64,000 bases of DNA from Marinomonas sargassi (GCF_025716875.1 NZ_JAOVZB010000003.1:310001-374000); one strand, 5' to 3'. Shown: positions 1 to 9,146, numbered from the stretch's first letter. The notes: generated by a model from the sequence alone, not told the origin. Translations and numbers: made by a program.

Positions 1-520
1 CACTCCGCTAGAAGGCCTTATGATGGGAACGCGTTCTGGTAGCTTAGACCCAAGTCTCCTCTCATTTATAAGCGAAGCAGAAAACATATCACCAGAAGAA
101 GCGCTTTCTATCCTCAATAAGAAAAGTGGTTTGCTGGGCGTTTCTGAAATATCTAATGATTGCCGTACGCTTGAAGAAGCTATGACATCTGGAGACAGTA
201 AAGCCAAATTAGCACTCGATATGTTTGCCTCTCGAACAGCAAAGCACTTAGTTAGCGCAGCTACAACGCTTGATAGTATTGATCACCTAGTCTTTACTGG
301 TGGCATAGGTGAAAACTCATCTTATATTCGAAGCACGATTTGCAAGTACCTAAAAGCGTTCAATATAGAAATAGATAATACTTTAAATGATACAGCGCCC
401 AGAGGCGAAGTGTTCGAAATAAGTGCAAATGGACATAAGACCAAGGTATGGATTATTCCAACTAACGAAGAGCTTATGATCGCACTGGATACTATTAACT
501 TAATTCAAGATAAGCCGTAA
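1..520 (+). CDS. ackA: Acetate kinase, C-terminal part (partial at window start)
   Basis: The frame is open from base 2 and reads TPLEGLMMGTRSG at once, a conserved acetate kinase stretch. About 172 C-terminal residues are visible, so the true start lies upstream of the window. The HLVFTGGIGENS motif of the ASKHA-fold nucleotide-binding domain is present near residue 95 of the visible part. The enzyme interconverts acetate plus ATP with acetyl phosphate plus ADP in the cytoplasm. The pta gene follows after 38 bases on the same strand, so the two probably form the usual ackA-pta operon for acetate overflow and assimilation. Identification is firm; only the N-terminus is missing. Confidence 0.95.
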   Translation, partial: TPLEGLMMGTRSGSLDPSLLSFISEAENISPEEALSILNKKSGLLGVSEISNDCRTLEEAMTSGDSKAKLALDMFASRTAKHLVSAATTLDSIDHLVFTGGIGENSSYIRSTICKYLKAFNIEIDNTLNDTAPRGEVFEISANGHKTKVWIIPTNEELMIALDTINLIQDKP

Positions 521-558
521 TTCACAATTAAACAATGGACTAAATTTTAGGATATTTT

Positions 559-2655
559 ATGCCGATTAATGTACTTATGACGGTCCCAACGGGACCAGGC
601 GTAGGCTTAACATCCGTCTCAGTAGGTCTTGTACGCGCCTTAGAACAACAAGGCTTACAAGCAAGCTTTTTCAAGCCTATCGCTCAACCGCAACCGGGTG
701 ACGAAGGCCCAGACAAATCAACAGCAATGGTTACACAAGGCTCGACCCTCATTCCTGCCGAGCCTATTCCACTACATGAAGCTGAGCGCTACCTATATAA
801 CGACAACATTGATGAATTAATGGAAGAAATTGTTGGGCGCTTTCAATCCAGCGTAGAACCCAATTCCACCGTTATTGTTGAAGGACTTGCTCAAATTTCA
901 GGGCACCCCTATGCAACGCGTTTAAATAAAGCCATTGCACGAACGTTAGACGCAGACCTTGTATTAGTCACTGCGCCTAATAACATGCGAGTTAACGAGC
1001 TAGAGCATCATGTTGAAATAGCAGCTGGCTCTTACGGTGGCATTAAAGCAAATGATGTCATCGGTTGTATTTTAAACAAAACAACCCCCGGCTCATTAGG
1101 CGTAAAATCCTACGGTGATTTGTTCGCCCAAAGAAGTATATTCAAGCGAAATTTCAGCTTACTTGGTCAAATTCCAGCCTCGGATGAACTCACCTTCCCT
1201 CGAGTAAAAGATGTTGCCGATTTCCTTGGTGCAAAAATTATTAATGAAGGGGAGCTAACTAGCCGACGCGTACAATCCTATACATTATGTGCCCGCGGTG
1301 TTGAAAATGTACTTGAAGCTTTACGCCCAGGGGTCTTGGTTTTCACTCCCGGTGATAGAACAGATGTCATCATGGCAACAGCAATTGCCGCTTTAAACGA
1401 CATAAAAATTGCAGCCCTTGTAGTGACAGGTGACTACCAACCAAGTGATGCCCTAATGAGCTTGTGTGGCAAAGCCATGGCAAAAGGCCTACCAGTTTTA
1501 TCGGTACAATCGAATAGCTGGGAAACCGTCATCAATATGCAGTCTTTCAACCAAGAGATTCCATTAGATGACAAAGAACGAATCCTAATGGTCAAAGAGC
1601 ATATTGCTCGCTGTATTGATCATGATTGGATTAATTCATTTGCTATGAACCAAGAGGAGAGAAAACTTTCTCCACCAGCATTCCGTTTCCGCTTAATAGA
1701 GTTAGCCCGCTCTCTCAACAAACGCATCATCCTTCCTGAGGGTGAGGAAGCAAGAACCATTCAAGCAGCCTCAATTTGTGCAGAGCGAGGTATTGCGCGC
1801 TGTACATTACTAGGAAGTAAAAAAGAAATTCAACGAATAGCCCAAAATAATGGCATAGAAATTCATCACAATGTTGAAATTCTTGACCCGAAGACCATTC
1901 GAGAAGAGTACGTTGCTCCAATGGTTGAACTAAGAAAAGCCCGTGGTTTGACTGACATTGTTGCCAGAGAACAACTAGCTGACAATGTAGTACTAGGCAC
2001 AATGATGTTGCAGGTAGGTGATGTAGATGGACTCGTATCCGGTGCCGTCAATACTACCGCCAACACTATTCGCCCAGCTTTACAGCTAATTAAAACATCC
2101 CCCAATGCCAGCTTAGTCTCTTCTGTATTCTTTATGTGCTTACCAGATCAAGTACTGGTTTATGGTGATTGTGCTATTAATCCTGATCCAACCGCTGAGC
2201 AACTTGCAGAAATTGCCATTCAAAGTGCGGATTCTGCTGCCGCTTTTGGCGTGACACCAAAAGTCGCAATGATTAGTTACAGTACTGGTGGCTCTGGTAG
2301 TGGTAATGATGTCGATAAAGTAAGAGAAGCAACGAGTATTGCGCAAACATTACGACCAGACTTGTTAATCGATGGTCCATTGCAATACGATGCCGCAATT
2401 ATGGAAAAGGTTGCCAAGCAAAAAGCGCCAAATAGTAAGGTAGCAGGTAAAGCCACTGTCTTTATATTCCCTGATTTAAATACAGGTAATACGACTTATA
2501 AAGCGGTTCAAAGAAGTGCGGATGTAGTGAGTATCGGCCCTATGCTACAAGGTATTCGCAAACCTGTTAATGACCTATCGCGTGGCGCCCTAGTCGATGA
2601 CATTGTCTACACAATCGCTATTACAGCAATTCAAGCAGGACAAGCTGAGGCTTAA
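559..2655 (+). CDS. pta: Phosphate acetyltransferase (long form)
   Basis: This 698-residue protein has the three-part layout of long gammaproteobacterial Pta. An N-terminal P-loop-like region carries PTGPGVGLTSVS (residues 9-20), a DRTGG domain lies at about 215-330 (seen as the GDRTDVIMATAIAA stretch), and the catalytic PTA_PTB domain spans about 375-690. It converts acetyl-CoA plus phosphate to acetyl phosphate plus CoA, feeding the acetate kinase just upstream. The ATG at 559 follows an AGGATATTTT stretch that can act as ribosome binding site. Length and domain order are normal for the long family. The N-terminal regulatory domains suggest metabolite control of activity, which is family knowledge and not visible here. 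Confidence 0.96.
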   Translation: MPINVLMTVPTGPGVGLTSVSVGLVRALEQQGLQASFFKPIAQPQPGDEGPDKSTAMVTQGSTLIPAEPIPLHEAERYLYNDNIDELMEEIVGRFQSSVEPNSTVIVEGLAQISGHPYATRLNKAIARTLDADLVLVTAPNNMRVNELEHHVEIAAGSYGGIKANDVIGCILNKTTPGSLGVKSYGDLFAQRSIFKRNFSLLGQIPASDELTFPRVKDVADFLGAKIINEGELTSRRVQSYTLCARGVENVLEALRPGVLVFTPGDRTDVIMATAIAALNDIKIAALVVTGDYQPSDALMSLCGKAMAKGLPVLSVQSNSWETVINMQSFNQEIPLDDKERILMVKEHIARCIDHDWINSFAMNQEERKLSPPAFRFRLIELARSLNKRIILPEGEEARTIQAASICAERGIARCTLLGSKKEIQRIAQNNGIEIHHNVEILDPKTIREEYVAPMVELRKARGLTDIVAREQLADNVVLGTMMLQVGDVDGLVSGAVNTTANTIRPALQLIKTSPNASLVSSVFFMCLPDQVLVYGDCAINPDPTAEQLAEIAIQSADSAAAFGVTPKVAMISYSTGGSGSGNDVDKVREATSIAQTLRPDLLIDGPLQYDAAIMEKVAKQKAPNSKVAGKATVFIFPDLNTGNTTYKAVQRSADVVSIGPMLQGIRKPVNDLSRGALVDDIVYTIAITAIQAGQAEA

Positions 2656-2670
2656 TTTACACGCCGCCAT

Positions 2671-2711
2671 ATGTCCAATACAGAGCATAGCTATTTACCT
2701 GTATTGGACAT
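2671..2711. terminator. 13-bp perfect stem-loop after pta
   Basis: The arms ATGTCCAATACAG and CTGTATTGGACAT are perfect inverted repeats around a 15-base loop, starting 15 bases after the pta stop. There is no run of T after the stem, so it is not a textbook intrinsic terminator. It may end the ackA-pta transcript, protect its 3' end, or be a protein-binding palindrome. Confidence 0.5.
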
Positions 2712-2762
2712 AACTTAAAATGCCAATTAGTATTAACCTATATTCACTTGTTGGAGATCACT

Positions 2763-3065
2763 ATGTCTGGCAGTTTACCCCACTCTATCGCAGTTGCGAA
2801 TCACACTATGACGCCACCGATAACACCAGGCCATACCCAGTTCGACACTCGATCAGATGATGATACCAGTACAGCTGATTTGAATGCTCGTAACGCCAAA
2901 GCCTCAAGTGATTTGATAGTAACCATTTCAGAAGAAGCAAAAGCGTTAGCACAACGCTACGATCAATTACGTGAAGAAGACCGTAGAATCAAAGAGCAAG
3001 ACGAAAAAACAGCAGCAGAACTCGCCCAAGAATTAGAAGATGAATTTGCCGATGACAATTATTAG
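2763..3065 (+). CDS. Hypothetical acidic, probably helical protein (100 aa)
   Basis: I do not recognise the family. The ATG at 2763 is preceded by GGAG with good spacing. An in-frame TTG at 2748 would overlap that site, so 2763 is preferred. The N-terminal half is polar and rich in Pro, Thr and Asp, with no signal peptide. Residues about 45-95 are rich in Glu, Gln, Lys and Ala and should form a charged helix, possibly a coiled coil (ALAQRYDQLREEDRRI), ending in an acidic tail. It lies alone between pta and the pilus genes and may be a separate transcription unit. Cytoplasmic location is inferred. Confidence 0.6.
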   Translation: MSGSLPHSIAVANHTMTPPITPGHTQFDTRSDDDTSTADLNARNAKASSDLIVTISEEAKALAQRYDQLREEDRRIKEQDEKTAAELAQELEDEFADDNY

Positions 3066-3153
3066 TTCTATTAACTAACTCAAGTTCATAAAACACCTTA
3101 TTTAAACCGCTTTAGGCAGGATGCCAAAGGCTAAATTACTCAAGGATGATATG

Positions 3154-3606
3154 ATGCATACTCTTCGCCTACCTTTCTCTATGCGTGGATTTACGCTCTT
3201 AGAACTCATGGTTGTTATAGCCATTATTTCTATTTTAGCGACACTGTCGACGCCCTCTTTCATTCGTTATGTGGCTAAAGCCAAACTATTAGAAGCACAA
3301 AACATTGCTACACAGCACCAATCAATTATTGAAGAATTCATCCTCATAAATGGTAAGTTCCCTTCAGGTGCGGATTTCAATCTCATCAAAGCATCCCTAG
3401 CGGATAACTCTATTGTCAGTTCTATAAATGTAGAAAATGAAAATGACTCGACTGGTGATCTAAAACTAATTCTCTCAGAAAGCACAGGGGTTACAGAAGG
3501 ACAATACTTTATCTATTCTCGAGACGAAAACAGAAATTGGACATGTACTTCAGACCTAAATGACAACCTACTCCCTCCCCTGTGCCAAGCGGGAGAATCA
3601 CCATGA
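3154..3606 (+). CDS. Type IV pilin / type II pseudopilin-like protein
   Basis: A prepilin peptidase site is clear: MRG^FTLLELMVVIAIISILA, with Gly before the cut, Phe at +1 and Glu at +5, followed by the hydrophobic N-terminal helix. The protein would be cut by a prepilin peptidase, N-methylated and assembled into a pilus or pseudopilus. The ATG at 3154 has AAGGA seven bases upstream and gives a leader of about 11 residues; 3151 is nearly as good and a more distal ATG at 3121 is less likely. Two late Cys residues (in WTCTSD and PLCQAG) could form the usual C-terminal disulfide. The stop overlaps the next gene (ATGA), so it is coupled to the PilB-like ATPase. Mature length of about 135 residues fits a major pilin. 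Confidence 0.85.
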   Translation: MHTLRLPFSMRGFTLLELMVVIAIISILATLSTPSFIRYVAKAKLLEAQNIATQHQSIIEEFILINGKFPSGADFNLIKASLADNSIVSSINVENENDSTGDLKLILSESTGVTEGQYFIYSRDENRNWTCTSDLNDNLLPPLCQAGESP

Positions 3607-4526
3607 TGCTAGAAGAAATTATTTCCAAGGCAATAGATCAGCATGTCACAGACATTCATATAGAGGATTCAAGCTCAAGTATTCGTGTATTCCAACGCCA
3701 TAATGGAGCACTTTATAAGACGCTAGAGTTCCCCCACGATACCAGCTTACTAAACCGCATTAAGATTCGCGCAAATCTAGATTTATCGGAAACGAGGAGA
3801 ACACAAGAAGGGCAGTTTTTACTTGAAGAAACCAACCGTAAAACTTTTATCCGAGTTAGCATTATCGCGACGGTAAAAGGTGAAAAAGTAGCATTACGAT
3901 TATTGCCCGACAGAAATAGAATAGCCCTTCAAGATACAGGGATGAGCAAAGCTCTCTTAAACACTCTGCATTCCAAACTAGATGAGCTAAGTGGCCTTAT
4001 TTTTGTTTGTGGTGCAACCGGAGCTGGAAAAACCACCACTCTATACTCCTGTCTCGATAACTTAAACCAAGGAGATAAGAGTATATTTACCATAGAAGAC
4101 CCCGTTGAATATAAAACCGATGGAACTTTCCAATGTGAACCGAATATAGACATAGGGCTTGACGCCCCGCATTTATTAAAGTCATTTATGCGACAAGACC
4201 CTGATGTCATTATGGTCGGAGAAATTCGTGATGCCACAACAGCGAATCTAGCTGTAAACGCCGCTTTGACTGGTCATCTTGTTCTCGCCACACTCCATAC
4301 AAACTCCCCTATCGATGCAATACATCGCTGCCATGGCTGGAATGTGGACTTTTTCTCTCTAGCAAGCTCCCTACAGCTGATTATTCACCAGTCCATGAGC
4401 TATCAAACAGGCCAACCACAACCAATATTTAATGCATTACAACCAAAATGGACAACACCTTTGCCAAGTTCGTATCAGACTTTAATTGAGAATCCTGAGT
4501 TATGGAATGTATTCCCACATGAATAA
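3603..4526 (+). CDS. Short PilB/GspE-type secretion ATPase
   Basis: This is an assembly ATPase of the PilB/GspE family. The Walker A GATGAGKTTT is at about residues 137-146. It also has an Asp box (FTIEDPVEY), Walker B (DPDVIMVGEIRD) and His box (LTGHLVLATLHTNS). It would power pilin polymerisation at the inner membrane. At about 307 residues it is far shorter than PilB (about 570). The N-terminal N1/N2 domains and the C-terminal tetracysteine zinc motif are both absent, leaving a PilT-sized core. The ATG at 3603 overlaps the pilin stop. A PilT (retraction) identity is less likely because the gene sits between a pilin and a PilC-like gene. The shortened form may be functional or decaying. Confidence 0.85.
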   Translation: MMLEEIISKAIDQHVTDIHIEDSSSSIRVFQRHNGALYKTLEFPHDTSLLNRIKIRANLDLSETRRTQEGQFLLEETNRKTFIRVSIIATVKGEKVALRLLPDRNRIALQDTGMSKALLNTLHSKLDELSGLIFVCGATGAGKTTTLYSCLDNLNQGDKSIFTIEDPVEYKTDGTFQCEPNIDIGLDAPHLLKSFMRQDPDVIMVGEIRDATTANLAVNAALTGHLVLATLHTNSPIDAIHRCHGWNVDFFSLASSLQLIIHQSMSYQTGQPQPIFNALQPKWTTPLPSSYQTLIENPELWNVFPHE

Positions 4527-4538
4527 AGGGTCTAAAAC

Positions 4539-5600
4539 ATGCCTTGGTTCAAAGTAACGGAAAGAGCCGGAGAAATACACTATCTACATTCAACCAGTAA
4601 AGAGGCGCTTCTCTGCGAGTTTATCACGCAACAAAATTGGGCTATTGAAGTAGCGGAATGGAATCCTAAAAAGCTCAACTACAGAACCTTATTAGTTTTT
4701 TACGAGGAGCTCTACAGCGCTCTACAATCTGGCATACAAATTAAAGAAGCCATATCTCACCTTGGCACATTTTCATCAAAGGCAGACATAGCTCTCATTT
4801 GTAGCGCCATAGTAAGTGAATTAGAAAAAGGTAGGCCCTTAAATACCACCTTAATGAAGCTGGTTGAGCCGCCAGTTCAAGCGTACTGTAAATTAGTTAA
4901 TACAAACAGCACTAAAGAAGCCTGTCTTAGCAGTCTTGAAATTTCCATAAAACAGTTAAGAACACTATTAGATTGGTCTCAACGTTTACTCAAATCTTTA
5001 CTATACCCCTTCTTTTTAATTCAACTGGCTATCATCATTTTGATGATCAATTTTCTAGTAACTTACTCATTAACTGAACATCTAATAAACTTTATATTCA
5101 TTATTTTTCTATACGCTTTATGCAGTTTGACACAACTAGCCCTCATCCTGAGCTTTCAAAGAGGTGACGCTTGTCATTGGCTAGAAAGGTATAGTTCTAG
5201 CTTCCGATTAAATAAGTTTTTTTCACTACTCAACACAATTAGAAATACAGGATGCACATTACAAGAAGGGGTTTGGATAGCCGCTCAACATTTCACTTAT
5301 CATAGATTTAAACTAGAAACCCTTACGGTTTATTATAAACTTAGACTTGGCAACAGCTATATAAAAAGCTTTCCTCAACATTGGTTCCCAAAAAGCTCTA
5401 GCCTTGCTCTGCACTCTACTCAATATGATGGTGATATAGAGAGAGCTCTCACTTTAGCCAAAATAGAACATGAAAAAAGCTGGAACATAAAAATACAGAG
5501 GTTGGAGAGAATATTACCCGCTCTATGTTTACTCATTGCCGCGGGCTTTGTTACTCACACTATTATTAAGCTATATCTTCCACTGCTCAAAGTTGCGTAA
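4539..5600 (+). CDS. PilC/GspF-like inner-membrane platform protein
   Basis: This 353-residue protein has a T2SSF-type N-terminal domain (about residues 45-150, with LLVFYEELYSALQSGIQI matching the PilC start). Two adjacent membrane helices follow at about 150-205, then a second weak T2SSF repeat, and a final membrane helix (LPALCLLIAAGFVTH) near the C-terminus. PilC/GspF anchors the assembly ATPase and recruits pilins. It is about 50 residues shorter than usual and the second repeat is divergent. It starts 12 bases after the ATPase gene, so the pilin, ATPase and platform genes form one operon. The prepilin peptidase gene pilD that normally follows is absent; coaE comes next after 160 bases. 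Confidence 0.8.
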   Translation: MPWFKVTERAGEIHYLHSTSKEALLCEFITQQNWAIEVAEWNPKKLNYRTLLVFYEELYSALQSGIQIKEAISHLGTFSSKADIALICSAIVSELEKGRPLNTTLMKLVEPPVQAYCKLVNTNSTKEACLSSLEISIKQLRTLLDWSQRLLKSLLYPFFLIQLAIIILMINFLVTYSLTEHLINFIFIIFLYALCSLTQLALILSFQRGDACHWLERYSSSFRLNKFFSLLNTIRNTGCTLQEGVWIAAQHFTYHRFKLETLTVYYKLRLGNSYIKSFPQHWFPKSSSLALHSTQYDGDIERALTLAKIEHEKSWNIKIQRLERILPALCLLIAAGFVTHTIIKLYLPLLKVA

Positions 5601-5760
5601 ATGCCAATATAGGCGCTCTGACCAACCTCTCGATCACGCTGGTTTGTGCAAGTTTAACTGGAATCCTATACACTCTATTGACTAATGAAAGTAGGACTAA
5701 GTCCATATCATGTGGACCTTTTCTTATATTTTCCTAAACAACGATAGTTTTTAAATATTT

Positions 5761-6372
5761 ATGATAAAGCAAACACCTCCTGTCATAGGGCTTGCTGGAG
5801 GCATAGGCTCTGGTAAAAGTACAATAACCTCTTTCTTCCATAAGCTTGGGGTTCAATCTGTTGATGCTGACGATATCGCAAGACTGGTTGTCGAACCTGG
5901 GTCCTACTGCCTACATAAAATAGTACAGAGATATGGTGAGGGGGCTTTATTACCAAACGGGGAACTTGATCGGGCCACATTAAGGAATATCATTTTCAAC
6001 GAACCTAGCGAAAAAACATGGTTAGAATCATTAACACATCCTGTCATTCGAGAAGAGATAGCGAAACAGCTAAGCAATGCCACTTCAAGCTACGTATTAC
6101 TTGTTCACCCATTACTCTTTGAAACAAAGCAAAATACTCAATGCCAATTAGTTATTGCAATCGATGTCCCAGAGCATATTCAGGTAGATCGTGTAGTGAA
6201 AAGGGACACCTCAGATGCGGAAATGGCAAAAAAGATTATAAACACCCAGCTAAACAATCAAGAAAGATTGAAGATGGCCGATCTAGTATTTGAAAACTCT
6301 GGCAATCTTGATGATATGAGTGATAGAGTCTTAACAATGCATAACAAGATCATTGAGTTAATAAAATGTTAG
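5761..6372 (+). CDS. coaE: Dephospho-CoA kinase
   Basis: This enzyme phosphorylates the 3'-hydroxyl of dephospho-CoA, the last step of coenzyme A synthesis. The P-loop GLAGGIGSGKSTI lies at residues 10-22. The VDADDIARLVVEPG substrate motif and the LTHPVIREEI region are typical of CoaE, and the 203-residue length is normal. It overlaps yacG by 7 bases, the standard gammaproteobacterial coaE-yacG pair downstream of pil genes. Residues 30-200 show no lesion. Confidence 0.96.
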   Translation: MIKQTPPVIGLAGGIGSGKSTITSFFHKLGVQSVDADDIARLVVEPGSYCLHKIVQRYGEGALLPNGELDRATLRNIIFNEPSEKTWLESLTHPVIREEIAKQLSNATSSYVLLVHPLLFETKQNTQCQLVIAIDVPEHIQVDRVVKRDTSDAEMAKKIINTQLNNQERLKMADLVFENSGNLDDMSDRVLTMHNKIIELIKC

Positions 6373-6590
6373 AAAACAATAAAGTAACACTGATTGCTTG
6401 CCCTACATGCCAGACTAAAACACCTTGGACGACAGAAAATGTTGATCGTCCGTTTTGTAGCTCTAGATGCAAGCTTATTGACCTTGGTGAATGGGCAAAT
6501 GAATCCTACTCCATCCCACAACAGGACTCGGAAGAGGATGAAATATTTTCGGAAAGCCTAACGATAGATCCGAATAAATCATTTATGTAA
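6366..6590 (+). CDS. yacG: DNA gyrase inhibitor YacG
   Basis: This small zinc protein has the family pattern CPTCQTKTPW ... RPFCSSRCKLIDLGEWANESY, with four Cys ligands in two CxxC/CxxxC pairs, then an acidic tail. YacG proteins bind the GyrB subunit and block DNA binding. The 74-residue length and overlap with coaE are normal for the family. Confidence 0.93.
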   Translation: MLENNKVTLIACPTCQTKTPWTTENVDRPFCSSRCKLIDLGEWANESYSIPQQDSEEDEIFSESLTIDPNKSFM

Positions 6591-6615
6591 CAGTGAAAAT
6601 GGAAACAAACCATCT

Positions 6616-7827
6616 ATGACATCACAGGATTTCTCTAAGAAGAAAGCGCTTCTAATAGAAGATATGGCAGAAGCTCGTATCATGCAGAAGAAAATGCTGA
6701 CTGATTTTGGTTTCACTGCCATTGATATTGCAATGAAGGCTGAAACAGCCATCGATCTATTAAAAAGCAAATCTTATGATGTGGTTTTTTCTGATTATAA
6801 TTTAGGTAAAGGCAAGGATGGCCAGCAGTTATTAGAAGAAGTTCGACGTTCAGAGTTAATCAAAAATACTTCTGCTTATCTCATGGTTACCGCTGAAACA
6901 TCCGTTGAAATGGTTATGGGGGCTATTGAATTTCAGCCAGATGGTTACATTACCAAACCCTTTTCACAAGTAGTTCTGCATCGTCGTCTTTCCAAATTAA
7001 TTGAAATGAAAGAGAGACTATTAGAAGTAAATAAGGCACTCGATGCAAAAAAATATGAGAAAGCAATAGAAGAAGCCCAAAAGACTATAGAAAAGCACCC
7101 TTCTCTTACTGGTAAATGTGAACGAATTATTGGCGACTGTTACTTAGAGCTCAAAGACTATGATAACGCGCTCAGAGTGTTTAAAGAGACCCTAGCAAGC
7201 CGAAAAATGCCGTGGGCTCTATTCGGCAAAGCCAAAACCTACTTCTTTCTTGATAAATTAGACAAAGCAGAGCAAAACTTTCGCCAACTTATGCTAGATA
7301 ACCGTTTTTTTGTAAGTGCTTATGACTGGCTCGCCAAAATTCAATTGTCTCAAAACAAGCCAGAAGAAGCCCAATCAACAATATTAGAGGCGATAGAAAA
7401 GTCCCCTAAAAACCTACTTCGCCAAGTTGAATTGGGAAAAGTGAGCTTATTAATAAAAGACTATATTACAGCTGAGTCAGCTTATCGACGAGCTGCTTTT
7501 CTTGCCAAGCACTCATGCTTCGATATAGATGAGATTTACTTATGCCACTTAGATTCTATTGTACATTTAGCAAGTGAAGGCCCCCTATCTTCTCGCCATA
7601 GAGACAGCTTTAATAGAACACTGAAAAACGTTCATGAAATATCGATTGACAATCCAAGCCATAGAGCAAGGGCTTATCAATGCGAATTAGAGCTGGCATT
7701 AAATGAAAGCAATCTAACTAAAGCAAAAACCGTCTTTGAAACATGGAAAAATGAAACAGAAAAAGGCTCCGCATCGGCACCGACAGAGCAACAAAGCGCC
7801 ACTTACCTTCAAGCTTTTGGAGAATAA
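6616..7827 (+). CDS. Response regulator with TPR repeats
   Basis: A CheY-like receiver spans residues about 10-125, with acidic pocket E15/D16, phosphoacceptor D60 (VVFSDYNLG) and K114 (YITKPFS). Residues about 140-380 form helical tetratricopeptide repeats (KYEKAIEEAQKTIEKHPS, DYDNALRVFKETL, KPEEAQSTILEAIEKSP). There is no DNA-binding or enzymatic output domain, so phosphorylation probably changes a protein interaction made by the TPR part. The histidine kinase gene starts 3 bases after its stop and is the likely partner. Proteins with this layout occur in pseudomonads and relatives; the pathway is not evident from the sequence. Confidence 0.85.
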   Translation: MTSQDFSKKKALLIEDMAEARIMQKKMLTDFGFTAIDIAMKAETAIDLLKSKSYDVVFSDYNLGKGKDGQQLLEEVRRSELIKNTSAYLMVTAETSVEMVMGAIEFQPDGYITKPFSQVVLHRRLSKLIEMKERLLEVNKALDAKKYEKAIEEAQKTIEKHPSLTGKCERIIGDCYLELKDYDNALRVFKETLASRKMPWALFGKAKTYFFLDKLDKAEQNFRQLMLDNRFFVSAYDWLAKIQLSQNKPEEAQSTILEAIEKSPKNLLRQVELGKVSLLIKDYITAESAYRRAAFLAKHSCFDIDEIYLCHLDSIVHLASEGPLSSRHRDSFNRTLKNVHEISIDNPSHRARAYQCELELALNESNLTKAKTVFETWKNETEKGSASAPTEQQSATYLQAFGE

Positions 7828-7830
7828 CGA

Positions 7831-8496
7831 ATGAAAAAGTTAGACATGAGTACTATCCTTGCCAGCGCTATTCATGAAAGTAAGAACCAAATGGGGTCTT
7901 TGCTTTATCAACTACAAGAGCTAAAACAGTCTCTAAGCGTAGAAAGTACAAATTCGCAGAAAATAACTCATATTGAAGAAGCTCTGAAGAAGCTCAATGA
8001 TGACTGGGTAGAATATCTCTATCTATATAAATTGGCATCTGATGGTTATGAATTACATAGCGATACTTTTTTACTCGAAGAATTCTTAGATGATCAAGTA
8101 TTTGCACTACAAGACTCTGCTGCTACAAAGAACCTCGCCTTATCATTTGAGTGTGATGAGAACCTTCATGGCATATTTGATGAACGGCTGATGGTTGCTG
8201 TCGTTAGTACCGCAGTATACAACGCATTCCGCTTCGCCAAAACCAAAGTCAGATTGTCAGCTTCTTTGGAGAACGGTTATCTAATTATTTCTATCGAAGA
8301 TGATGGCGCTGGCTTTAACTCGGAAGAAGAAAATATTGAAGGTGCTCATGAAAGTGGTACTGGCCTAGGCTTATACTTTTCTCAGCTCTCTGCCGAGGCT
8401 CATGTAATTAAGGAGCGACAAGGTTTTATCAAGAAAACTGCATCTCAGGTGCTAGGTGGAGCAAAGCTAGATATTTATTTACCCCAGCTACCTTAA
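7831..8496 (+). CDS. Small soluble sensor histidine kinase
   Basis: This 221-residue kinase has no membrane segment or sensor domain. H15 in AIHESKNQMGSL matches the HExxN phosphoacceptor box. The ATPase domain shows an N box near residue 130 (VYNAFRFAK), G1 DDGAGF and G2 GTGLGLYFSQLS. It is probably translated with the receiver-TPR gene 3 bases upstream and should phosphorylate that protein. Input must come from a partner protein or the cytoplasm. It converges with the GntR gene, with only 21 bases between. Confidence 0.85.
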   Translation: MKKLDMSTILASAIHESKNQMGSLLYQLQELKQSLSVESTNSQKITHIEEALKKLNDDWVEYLYLYKLASDGYELHSDTFLLEEFLDDQVFALQDSAATKNLALSFECDENLHGIFDERLMVAVVSTAVYNAFRFAKTKVRLSASLENGYLIISIEDDGAGFNSEEENIEGAHESGTGLGLYFSQLSAEAHVIKERQGFIKKTASQVLGGAKLDIYLPQLP

Positions 8497-8517
8497 ACTA
8501 AATATTAAGCGGTAACG

Positions 8518-9138
8518 TTACTGCACTTCTTTTAAATAGTTCACCAGTAACGCCCCTGCTTTTTCTATATGTCTTTTTAAGTGTTCTAACGCTTTATCCT
8601 TATCTTTATTCTCAATCATCAAAAGCAATTCAGAGTGTTCCGATTGACTTGTTGTCCGGTAGTTTAAAGGACCATATTGAAAGCCTAAATACCTTATCGC
8701 CTGTTTATTTAAAGACTCGACAACACGCTGTAGAGTACCCCTATTAGCCGCTTGGTATATTGCTTGATGGAACGCCCAATTTAGCTCCCCTCGCCTAATG
8801 AGAGAAAGGTTCTCCCCATCTAGTTCAGATTGATACTGTCGGGCTTCTTCTAATTCCTTAGAGCTAATTGCACTAAAGGCTTTATCAAGTAAAAGAGGCT
8901 CTAAAGTCGAACGCATAAGATAAATATCTTCCGCTTCACGCCAATTCAAATCAGGAATCATAACGCCAACTTTACCGTGCGGAGACAACCACCCTTCGGA
9001 CTTTAATGACAGCAAAGCATCTCGAATAGGAATACGACTTACGCCATAACGTGTCGATAATTCAACTTGCCTAAGAGCTTTGCCCCTAGGTAAGACACAA
9101 TTTAAGATATCTTCTTTTATCTGCTGCTTTACATTCAT
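8518..9138 (-). CDS. GntR-family regulator, FCD subfamily
   Basis: An N-terminal winged helix-turn-helix (residues about 5-70; LRQVELSTRYGVSRIPIRDALLSL is the recognition region) is followed by an all-helical FCD ligand domain. The ATG at 9138 is chosen because extending to 9201 would run deep into benE. The gene follows benE by 8 bases, so transporter and regulator are co-transcribed. FCD regulators usually sense carboxylates, which fits control of a BenE-type transporter. The TGTATACA palindrome before benE (10365-10372) is the probable target. The ligand is unknown. Confidence 0.88.
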   Translation of the reverse strand: MNVKQQIKEDILNCVLPRGKALRQVELSTRYGVSRIPIRDALLSLKSEGWLSPHGKVGVMIPDLNWREAEDIYLMRSTLEPLLLDKAFSAISSKELEEARQYQSELDGENLSLIRRGELNWAFHQAIYQAANRGTLQRVVESLNKQAIRYLGFQYGPLNYRTTSQSEHSELLLMIENKDKDKALEHLKRHIEKAGALLVNYLKEVQ

Positions 9139-9146
9139 AATGCAAT

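Noticed and set aside
3582-3602. An upstream start for the short PilB
   Set aside because: It would extend into the pilin gene; the ATGA overlap at 3603 is the natural coupled start.
6579-6770. A small minus-strand frame across the yacG-receiver junction
   Set aside because: It is antisense to two well-identified genes and lacks any recognisable feature.
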